A stretch of 64,000 bases of DNA. Source: Mantis religiosa. Lineage: Eukaryota > Arthropoda > Insecta > Mantodea > Mantidae. Positions within the stretch are counted from its first letter, which is position 1. Every line of letters begins with the position of its first letter. Made by a program: the position numbers and the translations under genes. The notes under the pieces were generated by a model that worked only from the letters and a program-made list of their open reading frames with translations, had not been told where the DNA came from and made no database searches. Of the stretch, positions 23,998-34,993 are shown piece by piece. The stretch spans positions 185,574,768 to 185,638,767 of the forward strand of contig CM060953.1 of assembly GCA_030765055.1 (NCBI GenBank). The letters run 5' to 3'.

Positions 23998-24640
23998 AAT
24001 TGTGATTGTGATAAACTTTATATTGGAAAGACAAAACTTAATTTGGAAACCAGAACGAAAGAATATTTTTGTAACATTAAGTATAAACAAACTGTTGAAT
24101 TGGCCGTAGCAGAGCCGCGCCGTGGCTCAGTGGTTAGACCGCTTGGCTCTTACCAAGGCGGCCCGGGTTCGATCCTAGGCGACAGCAAAGTGAGATTTGT
24201 GGTAGACAACATGGCACTGAGGCGGGCTTTCTCCGGAATCTCCGGTTTTCCCCACCATCTCATTCCACGGGTGCTCTATCTTCATCTCATGTGTCACCAG
24301 TGTCACCGCCTGCGGTGCCGTGTGTAGAAAAGCGAGCGTTAAACACTACACACATTTCATTTCATTTAGGACCGTAGCAGATCATTTTTGGTCTTTTAAC
24401 CATGAAATAAATCCAGAAGTTAAATTATTAAGACAATTAAATGGCCCGATAGATTTAATACTTTGGGAAATTATATTTATTTTAAAAAACAAACATTGCG
24501 TAATGAATTTTGAAATACCGGCAGTCGATTCTGTTTTTAAATTTGTCTTAACATATAGCGTTTGTAATGTATACACGAAATCGCAATCCTGGAGAATTTA
24601 TAAGAATTATCATCATTTCTTATAAGTCAAGTTTTAAGAA
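23998..24640 (+). pseudogene. Penelope-like element, GIY-YIG fragment (plus), split by SINE-B
   Basis: Begins CDCDKLYIGKTKLNLETRTK, the conserved YIGKTK core of the GIY-YIG nuclease that PLEs use to nick target DNA. It continues NIKYKQTVELAVA, is interrupted by SINE-B (24114-24371), and resumes ADHFWSFNHEINPEVKLLRQ and VMNFEIPAVDSVFKFVL before decaying. With the SINE and one target duplicate removed, the domain reads through without a frame change. No reverse transcriptase lies upstream. Confidence 0.82.
24114..24371 (+). mobile_element. SINE-B with 10-bp target duplication
   Basis: CCGTAGCAGA occurs at 24104-24113 and 24372-24381. The head is very tRNA-like: A box TGGCTCAGTGG, a CTTGGCTCTTACCAAGG arm and B box GGGTTCGATCC. 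The body has CTCCGGAATCTCCGGTTTTC and CCGCCTGCGGTGCCG, and it ends ACACTACACACATTTCATTT. The good head suggests a recently active family. Two more copies are at 57264 and 57832. Confidence 0.93.
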
Positions 24641-24986
24641 GCATTATGATAAAGCAATTGTAAATATTTCTAGAATATTCAAACGTGACGATTGCAGTCT
24701 TGTGTGATATTTTGCGAAAGGTAAAATACTCTTATAATCCTGTAGATTAATTATACTCAATAAAAATGGTCGTACCAACATACAGATGTATTTTTTTATC
24801 TTGAAAAGTGCAGAGCGATGCACAGTGGTGTCTGGACGAGTCCACTTCAGAACGGTTACAACTGGAAGGGAGGGAAGGTCAGTTGCGTACCAGTTGCGAG
24901 CAAGTAAACAAGTGCAGAGCTACTCGGTAACACTACAGCTTGTCTTAAAATGTGCGTGTTTCCTGGTTCCAAGAGAGCATTTATAA

Positions 24987-25740
24987 ATGACGTCTCCTAG
25001 CAGCACATTAAGAAATAAAGTGCTACATTTAAAAACACGAGAAGTAATAACCAATATCCATAGATTTATAAAAAAGGAACAATGGTCTGGGTCAGCTATA
25101 AAAATCTGGGGAAGGGTATCTGAGGCAACAGGTGTGTCTGAAAGCAGTTTAGGATGGTTATTAAGGAAAGAAAAGTCATTGGTGCTAGTGCAACAACGTC
25201 CTTCTCTATGCCCAGTAAACAAAGATTAAGAACATGCACAAAATCTAATTTGGATGTTTTAATTCAGAAGTAGTTAGCCGAACTATGAATAATTTTTAAA
25301 ACACAGAAAAACAAAGACCAACTTTGAAGAAAGTGCTTATGAAGCTTAAAGATTCTACTGACTTCCAAGGCAGTGTCTGAACATTAAGAAGAGTTCTTTT
25401 GAAGCTAGTATTATTTTTTAAAAAAAGCACTAAGCGTGACAGACAAATTTTAATCGAACATCGCACCATACGTGCAGAAAGGCTTAAGTATTTATGAAAT
25501 ATTTCGAGATATCGAAGTGAAGTTTATATGGATGAAACTTATATAAATACAGCACATACTGGACCATATGCCTGGAGTGAAATACGTTACAGGGACTCTG
25601 CAGCGATATTGAAAGGCCGACAGTTGTTTATCATGCCTACTGGAGGAGAACAGGGTTTTGTTCCAAACGCCTATGTACTATTAAGATCCAACAAAAGCGT
25701 GGAGATTACTGCCATAGTAAGAATTACAACTTAGTTTATA
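24987..25740 (+). pseudogene. PPY-type Tc1-like transposase, N-terminal and first catalytic block
   Basis: MTSPSSTLRNKVLHLKTREV opens a helix-turn-helix region with ATGVSESSLGWLLRKEKS. Between 25230 and 25527 several frames continue it (TMNNF..KTQK, TLKK, GSVRTLRRVLLKL). Then VYMDETYINTAHTGPYAWSE gives the first catalytic D, and GRQLFIMPTGGEQGFVPNAY the following strand. The frame breaks after KSVEITAIV at about 25720. The second D and the PPYxC...WAxIK end are missing. It is the same family as copies A and B but a separate insertion. Confidence 0.72.
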
Positions 25741-26944
25741 ACAGCTGCAAAACTGGCTTCGAGAATGAAATTTGTTTTTAGACACCTTATGCACCGCCCT
25801 CCGCTCTCGTAATCTTATGCGTGTGAGGCATTGTGGTGATAGGTGCACTATCCCCACCACAGTTACTACTCATCCCTACCGCGCAGGATTCCTGTCAAGA
25901 TAAAATAATACATCTGTAACTGCATTCAATATTCGGCCATTTTTATGCACGTCAGTATATAGGTGATTTATTTTTCAGATGTATATGATATTTCACGACA
26001 CCAACACTACTCATAAATTGAAGTATAAATATCTTGCTTTGATTTACTAGGAGAACATGCACTTAGTAGTATAGCACTATGTGGCAAGGGTTATATGGAC
26101 CATAGAATCGTGACGTTAACATATACTTGGTTCATTGGGAGGAGTAAAGAACAAAAAACAGCTGGGAAGTGCCATAAGATTAGAGCTTCATGGTTGGTTA
26201 ACTTTTACAGACTTAATATAAAAAATTGTTACGCTTATAAGGTAATGAATAACACTTATTGTTAAGAAAATCCCAGAATGAAGTTTGCGAATTTATGGAC
26301 ACGGTGTGTCGATTGAGAGAGACGAATTCTGAACAAAGATATGTAATGTTTTCAGGGTGAACACGTTAGTTTTTATGTAGAGATATGGTTCCACAATTTA
26401 ACAGCATTATAAACATTATTTAAAGATTGTCTTGCATCTGTACACAACTCAGTAATCAGAGCTTGATAGCAGCAATACTATTAGGGGAAGAGGTTAATGA
26501 TTGCAAGAATACGGTGCCAGGAAAAAGGTTATAGAAAACTACTTATCAGTATTACAGGAGAAAATACTGTTGGTGTAGAATTGTACCAAATGTTGATTTA
26601 GTGTACAGAGGTTTTGTAAACGAATTCTAGAAGTACAAAAAGCTTCACCTCAGGTTATCACTTGCAGTTTCAAAATATTTGAAACAATGTTTAAATCTAC
26701 AGATGGAAATTGCTTGGTGCAGTATTCCTAAACTGTCGCATGATCGTAAAAGAAATTGAGGAGAATGTGGTAGAATACGTTGTGCAGAAAAGGCAAGAGA
26801 AGTTCTATAATATATACCCTAGAACTATTTTTGAGCTACTGGAGGTTTAAGGAGTAGAACGTATCTAGGGAAATGTCCAATGTGAGACATGAAAGATAAT
26901 AGTAAATATTGAAATGCTATTCTTCAAAGGAAGAATCCAAAATA
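25741..26944. other. No recognised feature
   Basis: 1.2 kb of AT-rich sequence with no motif-bearing frame. It may hold degraded flank of the preceding transposon. Confidence 0.4.
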
Positions 26945-27123
26945 ACGAAATAAAATGGTGAAAGGACAGGAAGTCACAGAAAGTAACAAATCCAGCATTG
27001 GCCTAATGACTACCTCAAACCGCGAAAGAATCCAAACCCTTTGATCAGATAGGTCAGTTACCGGGGATCGAAACGAGGATCTGGCTAGCCAGAGTACGTT
27101 ATCTCTGAGCCAATCCCTCGTTT
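26945..27123 (-). mobile_element. tRNA-derived SINE-D (probable)
   Basis: The minus strand from 27123 reads a tRNA-like head: TTGGCTCAGAGATAACG (A box region) and, about 40 bp on, GTTTCGATCCCCGG (B box). A body of about 110 bp follows, ending in an A/T-rich tail. Only one copy is seen, so family limits are uncertain. The head is clear, but it lacks a full cloverleaf and is not a tRNA gene. Confidence 0.55.
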
Positions 27124-28589
27124 AGCCATAGAACATGTATTTTATAACCTTCTAGCAGTACAACTGAATTAAATAATTATTAAAGTAAATGCCTCAACAT
27201 TTAAAGGTATTCATATGCCTCGGTAAGCAAATAACCAACAAAGCACAATCTAAAAACATTAATGCCTATGTTGAAATAAATTATTACTTTTCAATCTTTC
27301 AACAATATAAGCTAAAAAACAATGTAAAAGCACAATTTCTGTACACACAGCTGACGTCAGACAGCTTCTACCTATCCCTCCACTCACGCAATGCTGCAAC
27401 AACATCAAAACAATTGGTTTCTCTATTACAGCCAACTAGTGTACATAGCTCCACAGTGTTGCATTTTGTTTGAGCCAATACCTAACCTAGAACAGTTTAA
27501 CATATCGTTTTAATAATTTACACTGTAAATTCTTTCTGTTAATGCCTCTATGTGTTAAAATCTGTAGGTAAGCTTAGAAAGATAAAAACATAACCTACAA
27601 AACCGAAATAAGTTGCAAGAAACATGGAGAATTTGGTTCTAGTTGAACTTTAATAACACTGCTGAAGTAATGTAACTTTGATTCATAACGCTATAAGTGT
27701 TTGCATTAAAAGTTACACAGTTTCTTCTTATATGGAACTTAGACACAAAATACACAATTTATTCCTTCATTACGTACCCGCATTCTTTTGTTTTTGTTGT
27801 TTGTCTTTATAGTTCTGTGATTTTTTCCTCAATGCCTTATCAACATCTTTCTATATTGAAAACGTGATGCATATGTTTTCCTAGCAAAGTATACTTATAT
27901 ATTGAATGCTGAAATTATATGGTAAGAATTAAATTTGTTGACAAATATACGTTGGCTAATATAAGTGCAGAAAATTGTAGAGAAAAACGCAGGGGCAAGC
28001 TAAGCATTTTGAGGTTAGAAAAATGCAATCATAGTTGCAGTATAAGTATAGATAAGTAAAATATAAAAATTCATATACGTAACCATTCTTGCTAACATAA
28101 TGGGAACAGGCATTTTCATTATTTGCAAGTTAAAATATCAACGGATAATTTATGAAAATATCTTCATATCTTATAAAACTTACAACTTTTCACGCTCAAA
28201 AAGATTTGTCAGCCACCAGAGATTTTATATAGACAGCTTTCTGTAAACACGCATAGAAAATCTAAACTACCATTTCCTCGATGATGTTACATGAGAAATT
28301 AAACGCCTCTATTCTAGAATAGTTTTTGCTTTCTCAAACCTCGTATGTAGTAGGCAGAGAAGCTATTGCATTCGATCCAAAAATAGACGATTTCACTTAA
28401 AATACAAGTCTCCAGGAAAACGTAGAAAAAGGTGCACGTGCTTGTGCGTGTTCATGTGAGAAAAGAAAAAGTAATAAACTTAAATCAAGTTAAATAGCAA
28501 ATTTAATAAAGCCCAACATCCTTAAAAAATGCGACAGCAATATTTTAAGATAAATTCACCATCTCAGACTAACCTTTACATGCCCACCA
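27124..28589. other. No recognised feature
   Basis: 1.5 kb of AT-rich sequence. The 94-codon frame at 27189 shows no known motif. No repeats are shared with the rest of the window. Confidence 0.4.
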
Positions 28590-28812
28590 AGATAGCGTAG
28601 ATGGTAGCGCGTCTGCCTCACGCGCAAGAGGGCCCTAGTTCGAATCTCGGTCAAGGTGAGTTACCTAGAAAAGTTTCCGGAGTTTTCCCTTATCCTTAAA
28701 GGCGAATGTCGGGTAACTCTATTGCTCTATGGGTCCTGGACTCATTTGAGTACCATTTCACCAATTTCATTCTTCGTCCGATATGCCTGAACGTTGGAGG
28801 ACGTGAAGAGCA
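28590..28812 (+). mobile_element. SINE-A
   Basis: The head has GATGGTAGCGCGTCTGCC and B box TAGTTCGAATCTCGG. The body has TTTTCCCTTATCC, CGGGTAACTC, TTTGAGTACCATTTCACC and CGTCCGATATGCC, and ends GGAGGACGTGAAGAG. The target duplication is unclear. Confidence 0.9.
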
Positions 28813-28890
28813 AAATAAATAATCTTTATATGTACATTTTTCGTAAATTTTAATGTCCTGAAAAATAGCTAACATTTTGATTAAAATATA

Positions 28891-29160
28891 AGAGGGTGGT
28901 CAAAAGGTAATGCCTCCTATTTTTTCCCTTTAAATAAGTAAGTTATGTGAAAACTTACAATTTGGCGCAATTCCTCAAACCTTCTTCTCCAATCCCCTGC
29001 AGTAGTGACTTCCTAAGTAAACAGGTGGCAGCACTGCATCCTCTTACAAAATGGCTGACATTGACATTCGTATTAGACAGCGTTCTGTGATTGAAGTTTT
29101 GACTGCGGAAGGTAAAACGCCAATTCGCATTTAGGAAAGGCTTAAAATGTGTATGGTATG
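28891..29160 (+). mobile_element. mariner-3, left-end fragment
   Basis: TA at 28889-28890, then AGAGGGTGGTCAAAAGGTAA. The sequence matches the fuller copy at 32865-34211 through the start of the transposase (MADIDIRIRQRSVIEVLTAE from 29051, then a stop near 29131) and stops matching near 29160. No right end is nearby, so the rest was lost by deletion. Confidence 0.85.
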
Positions 29161-29731
29161 CTTTCATGTTGACGTAGGTAGCGCAATGTTTCTAATTTTG
29201 TCACTACTCTTGTGCTCTACAATTTTCTGCACGTTGTTACTTTGTTTTTCTATTTGGCAGTCACGTGATTCGAACTAACCGCTGACGTTTACTGAATAAG
29301 CAATCGACGGTGGAATTAAAATTACTTTAGGATTCTGACAGTTGCCGTGAAAGCACGTGCTGGTGGGGAAAGCGACGTTGCCGCGTATGAACGCTTTGTC
29401 GCGCACGATGTTTAGACAGACGAAAGCACTAAAACTACCTCATTTAAATCGCTGATATTCATATTTCTAACAAATGCGAACAGTTCTGAACGATACTCTG
29501 GTAAGGCAATGTACATGGTACTGAGATAACGCTGAAATTTGTCAGCATTGTTTAAATTTGTTGTTCGTAATGCATGTCTTGGAATGTTTCTTAGAAAGCC
29601 AGGATCAAGAACAAGCAATAGAAACTACTATACGGCTTTGCATTATACGTAATAGTTTACACAACCATTTTTCTAAACATCCAAATAATAGAATAGTTTT
29701 TAAAACGTCTATATTCTCCAATGCCACAATA

Positions 29732-30643
29732 CGAGGACTGTTCAATAAAGAATGATTATAACTTTTCTACGGTCATAATTTTTCACACTAAAATTCAGTA
29801 TTATTATATCCTGTTAGTTTAATGTGAAACAAACACGCCGTAGTTTCATTGTTGGTACTCCTGGTTCCTGCCTGTGAGAACCCGGCAAGTTCAGACACGT
29901 TCAGTGTCGCCTACCGCAGCAATGGAGGTAACACGCAGTTAAAGTTGATGCTAGAGGAAGATCTGGAGTTTCTTTCACACGTAATCACTGCTGATGAAAC
30001 TTAGCTACATCATTTTGATCCTGAGAGCAAACAGGAAAGCTCAGTGTGGAAATCTCCTTCATCACCAACCCCCCCAAAAAGCAAAAGTGGTTGTTTCTGC
30101 TGGGAAAGTTATGGTCATCTCATTCTTTGATATTCATGGAAAGGTTTATCGCATGTTGTACCTGCACACACATCAGTAACTGGACAATACTATAGGGATG
30201 TCCTGAAAACATTGCAAGTCCATATCAGGCGCAAAAGACCACATTTCCGTGAAGAAGGCTGTATGCTGCACCACGATAATGCGCGGCTACATATTGCCAA
30301 TGTTGTCGCTGAATATATTGCAAAAATCAACATGAAGTGCAACCCTCACCCTTCCTATAGTCCGGATTTAGGCCCATGTGACTTTTTTCTATTCCCTAAC
30401 TTGAAGAAACGTCTGCGTGGGAGGCATTATCCATCATCAGAAGCAGTGGTGAAGGCTGCGGAGGCGATTTTGAAGGATCTCTCAAAAATAGTTTCCAGCA
30501 TGTCTTTGAAGACTGGCAGAAACGCTGGGACAAGTACATCGCATTCAGGGGAGACCATTTTGAGAAGGACCGTCAAAATTATGAGGTTAAGTAAAGGTAC
30601 ATTGCCAAAAAAGTTGTGATTATTCTTTATTGAACAGCCATCG
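29732..30643 (+). mobile_element. mariner-1, copy 2, internally deleted, TA target intact
   Basis: The ends are CGAGGACTGTTCAATAAAGA and, on the minus strand from 30643, CGATGGCTGTTCAATAAAGA. TA lies on both sides (29730-29731 and 30644-30645). Compared with copy 1 it lacks the region from codon 5 to about codon 100 of the transposase, joined at a 2-bp overlap (CACGC to GCAGTTAAAG). Confidence 0.93.
29922..30619 (+). pseudogene. mariner-1 transposase with N-terminal deletion
   Basis: The ATG at 29922 gives MEVTR and then jumps straight to the region just before the catalytic domain. ITADET is followed by a stop in place of Trp, then LHHFDPESKQESSVW. Further on, in another frame, come LHHDNARLHIANVVAEYIAK (second D), YSPDLGPCDFFLFPNLKKRL (third D) and a C terminus ending TLPKKL at the TGA before the right terminal repeat. 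The last part (30212-30619) is one intact frame, so this copy preserves the family C terminus. Loss of both HTH motifs abolishes end binding. Confidence 0.85.
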
Positions 30644-30779
30644 TATATTAGCAAGTACAAAGCTGAAAGCTTTTCAAAACTGAGAATTCAGAACGTGCAG
30701 TTTAATTTAAAGTGTGCCAGATGTAGACTTAATACATAACCTACGTTTCTGAAAGCTTAGAATGTTCAGCTGTACATTT

Positions 30780-31010
30780 GCCTTAAGAAAGAGAGCAGTA
30801 ACATTTCTTTTGGCAACTTTATTAACGTCTAAGAGGGGGCCCCATGTTCCCTCTCTTTTTCAATATATTCACGCAGTGCGTACACCAGATCCTTTGCTTC
30901 TCCAGGTAGTACAGGTCCCTGTCATAGATTCGTATATTTTTTGTTGGGGAAGCGAGTTCGTGGCTTAGCTCGTTTTTGAGTGATGCTGGTAGTTTGAGAC
31001 ATTGTACCCG
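30780..31010 (-). pseudogene. PPY-type Tc1-like transposase, N-terminal remnant
   Basis: Minus strand: MSQTTSITQKRAKPRTRFPN, a stop, then in the same frame or nearby LPGEAKDLVYALREYIEKER and GAPLLDVNKVAKR. This layout (short basic N terminus, then a helix and P(L/I)xxVxKR before the HTH) resembles the start of PPY-type transposases. The rest has decayed or been lost in the element that contains it. Confidence 0.5.
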
Positions 31011-31371
31011 TACGCTAATAACACTAAAGCGCCAATGACCTATGAAATATTACTACATTAATTAAATAACTAAATATCTAACAAAGAAACCGGCCTTTAT
31101 GTAAGTTAAACTATAGCCAAACAAGTACGTTTAGGTTATGCACGGTGAAGAGAAAAAACAAGCAACGCTTTACCTGACTTAGGCGTCTAAGTTACAACAC
31201 TGTACTATTTTTTGCAAAATTAGAGAAGTGGATGAAGGGGAAGTCTCACATAATTGGTCGAAGTTATGCGCCCGGGCCTTCAAGAGGTGTGGTCACTGCC
31301 GTTGCCATAGCAACTCTGCCTTCCATAGCTTCCGCTCTGTCAGAATACTAAAGTAATTTTAATTCCACCGT

Positions 31372-32143
31372 ATAGAGCCAGAAATATAGCAGTTGTCTGC
31401 ATTATTGTATTTTATACTCATTTTGCATTCCTGATCATATTAAAGTCATGCATTCAAGTAGGCATCCATGTTTTTGGGATTATACATACATAGCTACCGT
31501 TGCTAAGGTGTTTTTCTGCACACAGGGCTAGCTACATGTATGACAAAACAGAATAATTATGACCTAATTGACTTCAAGTGTTGTATATCTCAAGAATAAT
31601 GCGAACTAGAGAATAAGTGTAACTACTTATTTATTTAAGGGACATTTACGTGAGAGCTTCTAATCTAATTAGGGAATAATCATTGTTACACGCTTTTCAG
31701 AGAGAATTTTTAATGAATTATGCTTCAGATTCATTTTATGAACAAGCGTTTTGCAGCCACTGATGCAAACAATGGAACATCGGTGTAATCATAAATACAG
31801 TCGAATTATTTCCACTTCACGATTGTAGCCACTGTTTGTAAATTAAATTATTGCAACAGAAACAAGTTCAAATAATTACAGCTCCTCTACAAACAAGATG
31901 AATCCTGAGCGTATTATATTTGAAAAATTTCTGTTTTTGATTTGGAAGTGTAATTAATTTTATTTTACAGCTTATTGGAGCGCATACATTTACGTGTTCA
32001 TACGTTTCAAAACCTATTGTTAAAATCTATTGCGTTCGTCAGTTCCTGGATAATTCTTCCAAGATCAGCTATGTACACTAGCATGCTGGAGAAAGGGTTT
32101 TCAATTACCAAGCAATTTACAGTACCTTTAAACCTTGCAAAAT
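31372..32143. other. No recognised feature
   Basis: AT-rich with no recognised element. The frame at 31975-32205 overlaps a reverse-strand frame and has no motif. Confidence 0.4.
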
Positions 32144-32217
32144 GGTACTGGTCCTCAACAGGCAGCCCGCGGGCCATCTTCGGTCCGCGGAGCCCCTTAA
32201 TCTGATCCACTACAGGT
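32144..32217. other. Possible hAT-type terminal fragment
   Basis: The GC-rich block TACTGGTCCTCAACAGGCAG, followed by CCCGCGGGCC and GGTCCGCGG, resembles the ends of some hAT elements, which often carry palindromic CCGCGG motifs. No partner end or target duplication was found. Confidence 0.25.
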
Positions 32218-32864
32218 GGCAATTAGTCCAACATAAAAACAAGTATTACACAAACACGAAAATAATGTCAGACACAAATACTATTCTACTGATAGCTATG
32301 GTCTATAACAGTACAATATATTTATCTGTAAATACACATTTACAACTGGGTTAACGGCCACACACTGAATTCGTACTCAAGCATTTTCATAATATTTTCT
32401 TTAATACTTCTATCTAGTATGAGTTGCATCACTAATAGCACTTATATCTTTATCTAAAATTACTATCAAGATCACTACAGCATCTTTACTGTCACCTCAC
32501 TGAGATGTGAAGTAATTTTATTTGAGGGAACATGAGTCAGATGTAAACATCTCTAAAGTTCTCCATATTTATTTAAATCCATACCGAATGACCAACAACT
32601 ATAAACGGTACTATATGAGCAAGATTTCTTGAGCGCTGGATTTACGGTGTGATGCGGGCAGCGGGGAAGAAGAAAGAGCTAACATGCTCTTGTTTTTGTT
32701 GTGTGTTCAACCTAGAAGAACATAATTCAGCCAAATCGCGGTAAGATAAGCGAAGATATGTGCCGAAGGTGTGAGCTGTGTCAATAAACATCCGATAAGC
32801 TGTATGCTTATATATTTACTGTTATGAAACACATAAAAGTAGAAAACAAATACTATGATACCTA
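32218..32864. other. No recognised feature
   Basis: AT-rich flank left of mariner-3. It may be 3' flank of the minus-strand transposase remnant at 34225-34510, into which the mariner seems to have inserted. Confidence 0.35.
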
Positions 32865-34211
32865 CGAGGGTGGGTAAAAAAGTAATGCCTCCTATTTATT
32901 TTTCCCTTAAATAAGTAAGTTGTGCGAAAACTTTGAATTTGCCGCAATTCCTCAAACCTTCTTCTCCAATCCCCTGCAGTAGTAACTTCCTAAATTAACA
33001 GGTGCCAGCACTGCATCCTCTTACAAAATGGCTGACATAGACATTCGTATTAGACAGAGATCTGTGATTGAATTTTTGACTGCGGAAGGTGAAACGCCAA
33101 TTCGCATTCACGAAAGGCTAAAAAATGTATATGGTGTCTTGCAACGGTGGATGTCAGCACTGTTGGACGATGGGTTCGTCATTGTAACGAAGCTGAAGGG
33201 CAAACACCATTGGCAGATGAAAAGTGAAGCGGCACGGAGACTGCAGTGACTCCATGGAACATTCAGCGAGTCGATGACATCATTCGTGCTGATCACCGGG
33301 TAGCAACAGGTGAATTGTGCCGCATTACCTTCCTCAGTAAAGTCAGTGTGATGACGATTATTCAACAACTGGGTTACTCAAAAGTTTGTCCACGTTGGGT
33401 ACCAAGAATGTTAACCACCCAAAACAAAGAAACAAGGAAAACAATAGCCTCCGAACACTTGCAGCGCTTCAATTTGAAAGGGAGAGGAGTTTCTGGAAAA
33501 AATTGTAACTGGAGACGAAACGTGGGTTCATTTTTCGGAACCTGAATCAAAGAGGCAGTCAATGGAATGACATCACACAACGCCACCGAAGGAAAAAAGA
33601 AAAAAAAAATTCAAAACTCAGCGGTCGGCAGGGAAAGTTATGGAGACAGTGTTTTGGGATGCAGAGGGTGTGCTTATGATTGATGTTTTGGAGCAGGGAT
33701 GCACAATAAATTCTGTCCAATACGTCAGAACTCTCAAAAAGCTGAAAGCAGGTCTCCGCCGAGTTCGCCCAACAAAAACTATAGCGGATGTGGTTTTTTT
33801 TTGCATGATAATGCAAGACCACACACCAGCCGTTACACCACTGTAGAAATTGAGAAACTGGGATGACAAGTCTTACCTCTCCCCCCATACGGCCCTGACC
33901 TGGCACCATCAGACTTTCATCTGTTCGGGCCACTAAAGGAAGCTCATCGTGGGATTCATTTTGAAGATGAAGAGGCTGTGAAAACGTCCGTGCGTCAATG
34001 GCTTAGGAAGCAAGACCGTGTGTTCGACCACACTGGAATACATGCCCTAGTTATAAGATGGACCAAAACTGTGGAAAAGGACGGAGATTATATTGAATAG
34101 TGACAAATTAATCATCAATGTTGTAGTTTTCAAACTATGTAAATTGGATTCAATTTTCTTGGCAAATAAAAGAGAAAAAAATAGGAGGCATTACCTTTTG
34201 ACCCACCCTCG
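32865..34211 (+). mobile_element. mariner-3, near full-length copy
   Basis: The ends are CGAGGGTGGGTAAAAAAGTA and, on the minus strand from 34211, CGAGGGTGGGTCAAAAGGTA. Both continue into ATGCCTCCTATTT. TA precedes the left end (32863-32864); on the right a TA lies 3 bp out. At 1.35 kb the length is normal for mariner. Confidence 0.9.
33028..34100 (+). pseudogene. mariner-3 transposase (DD34D), frameshifted
   Basis: The ATG at 33028 opens MADIDIRIRQRSVIEFLTAE. The frame shifts near 33135 and 33240, and the second HTH continues (PWNIQRVDDIIRADHRVATG). After another shift near 33480 the catalytic part has EKIVTGDETWVHFSEPE (first D), then AGKVMETVFWDAEGV, FLHDNARPHTSRYTT (second D, again shifted) and PYGPDLAPSDFHLFGPLKEA (third D, intact). 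It ends WTKTVEKDGDYIE at the TAG at 34098. All three catalytic Asp codons survive, but at least four frame breaks remain. Confidence 0.86.
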
Positions 34212-34224
34212 TGTAAACACCTAC

Positions 34225-34510
34225 TCGCTTTGTAGTTCTCAGATTTCCAAGTTTACTGCGTCACTTTCATCGCTGGTATGCTCTGATGTGTGAATAATTT
34301 TATTCATTGCATTTTCTATTACACCATCGTTTCTCTAATACTGCATTTCCAGCTCTTGGACCTTCTTGCAGTATCCTTCCCAATCCGTCGCTTCTATAAC
34401 AAGTTTACGCAGATTTGTGGCTCTCGTTAACATTGCATACTCTGAAAACATTCTTTATTTTTGCCCACGCCAGCTCAGTTGCATTCAGATTACAGTTATA
34501 CGGAGGTAGA
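34225..34510 (-). pseudogene. PPY-type Tc1-like transposase, C-terminal end
   Basis: Minus strand: FTTFLLPPYNCNLNATELAW then AKIKNVFRVCN. This is the conserved PPYxCxLNxxELxWAxIK block that carries the catalytic Glu of the family. After a frameshift an acidic helical tail follows (DWEGYCKKVQELEMQY and IENAMNKIIHTSEHTSDES), typical for the C terminus. Upstream coding is absent. It borders mariner-3, which probably inserted just 3' of this gene. Confidence 0.72.
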
Positions 34511-34799
34511 AGAAAAGTAGTGAATCCCCTTTTGAGAGGCATACCATCTGCAATATATGTCTTGCTTTTAAATTTGTTGTAAACTGTTTAGCTTATAATT
34601 AACCTCAAAATTGCTCAAAATGAAATGACGTACGTGTGAAAGCTTAGCATATTAGCCACTAGATGCCGCAGTGTGTAGCGCATTTCCTGTTTCAAAGTTG
34701 TCATCTGTGTTTACGGAAATAGCCGAAAACTATCGAATGAGGACTTGGGACCCGAATGCTCAAGAACTCTTGCGCATATGGTACAGAGTCCACAGTTTA
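34511..34799. other. No recognised feature
   Basis: Probably degraded upstream coding of the minus-strand transposase remnant to its left; too diverged to read. Confidence 0.35.
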
Positions 34800-34993
34800 A
34801 GAGTTTCATAGGCGGTAGCGTGTCTGCTTTATGTTCAAAAGGTCTCGAGTTCGAATCTCGATGTGGGTGAGTTATCTGGATAAGGCATTTGCTGGGGTTT
34901 TCTCTTATCCTGGGAGATGAATGTCAGGTAACTCAGCTCTAGGGACCCTGGGCTCACCTGAGCATCATTTCACCCGTTTAATTCATCGTACCA
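34800..34993 (+). mobile_element. SINE-A, left part, interrupted at 34993
   Basis: Head with GGCGGTAGCGTGTCTGC and B box GAGTTCGAATCTCG, then the normal body to GTTTAATTCATCGT. The last part (ATATGACTTAACG...GGACGTAAATT) is missing here but occurs alone at 40012-40048. The two parts make one SINE, split by the LINE and everything inside it. Confidence 0.85.

Larger units (their letters stand above)
29307..31371 (-). mobile_element. Tc1-like transposon bounded by 35-bp inverted repeats, host to a mariner-1
   Basis: Arms at 29307-29341 and 31337-31371 (ACGGTGGAATTAAAATTACT and on) match in 34 of 35 positions. The right side shows TA just outside; the left has GA, perhaps a decayed TA. A transposase-type N terminus reads on the minus strand near 31010-30780. 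A 68-codon minus-strand frame at 29412-29618 (HALRTTNLNNADKFQRYL) is not one I recognise. A mariner-1 copy occupies 29732-30643. Without it the element is about 1.15 kb. Confidence 0.72.

Noticed and set aside
24114..24190. Possible true tRNA gene in the SINE-B head
   Set aside because: A and B boxes are good, but the same head sits on a shared body at three loci with target duplications, so it is a SINE promoter.
32144..32217. Confident hAT terminal repeat
   Set aside because: Only one palindromic GC-rich end is seen, with no partner and no 8-bp duplication; kept as a low-confidence note.
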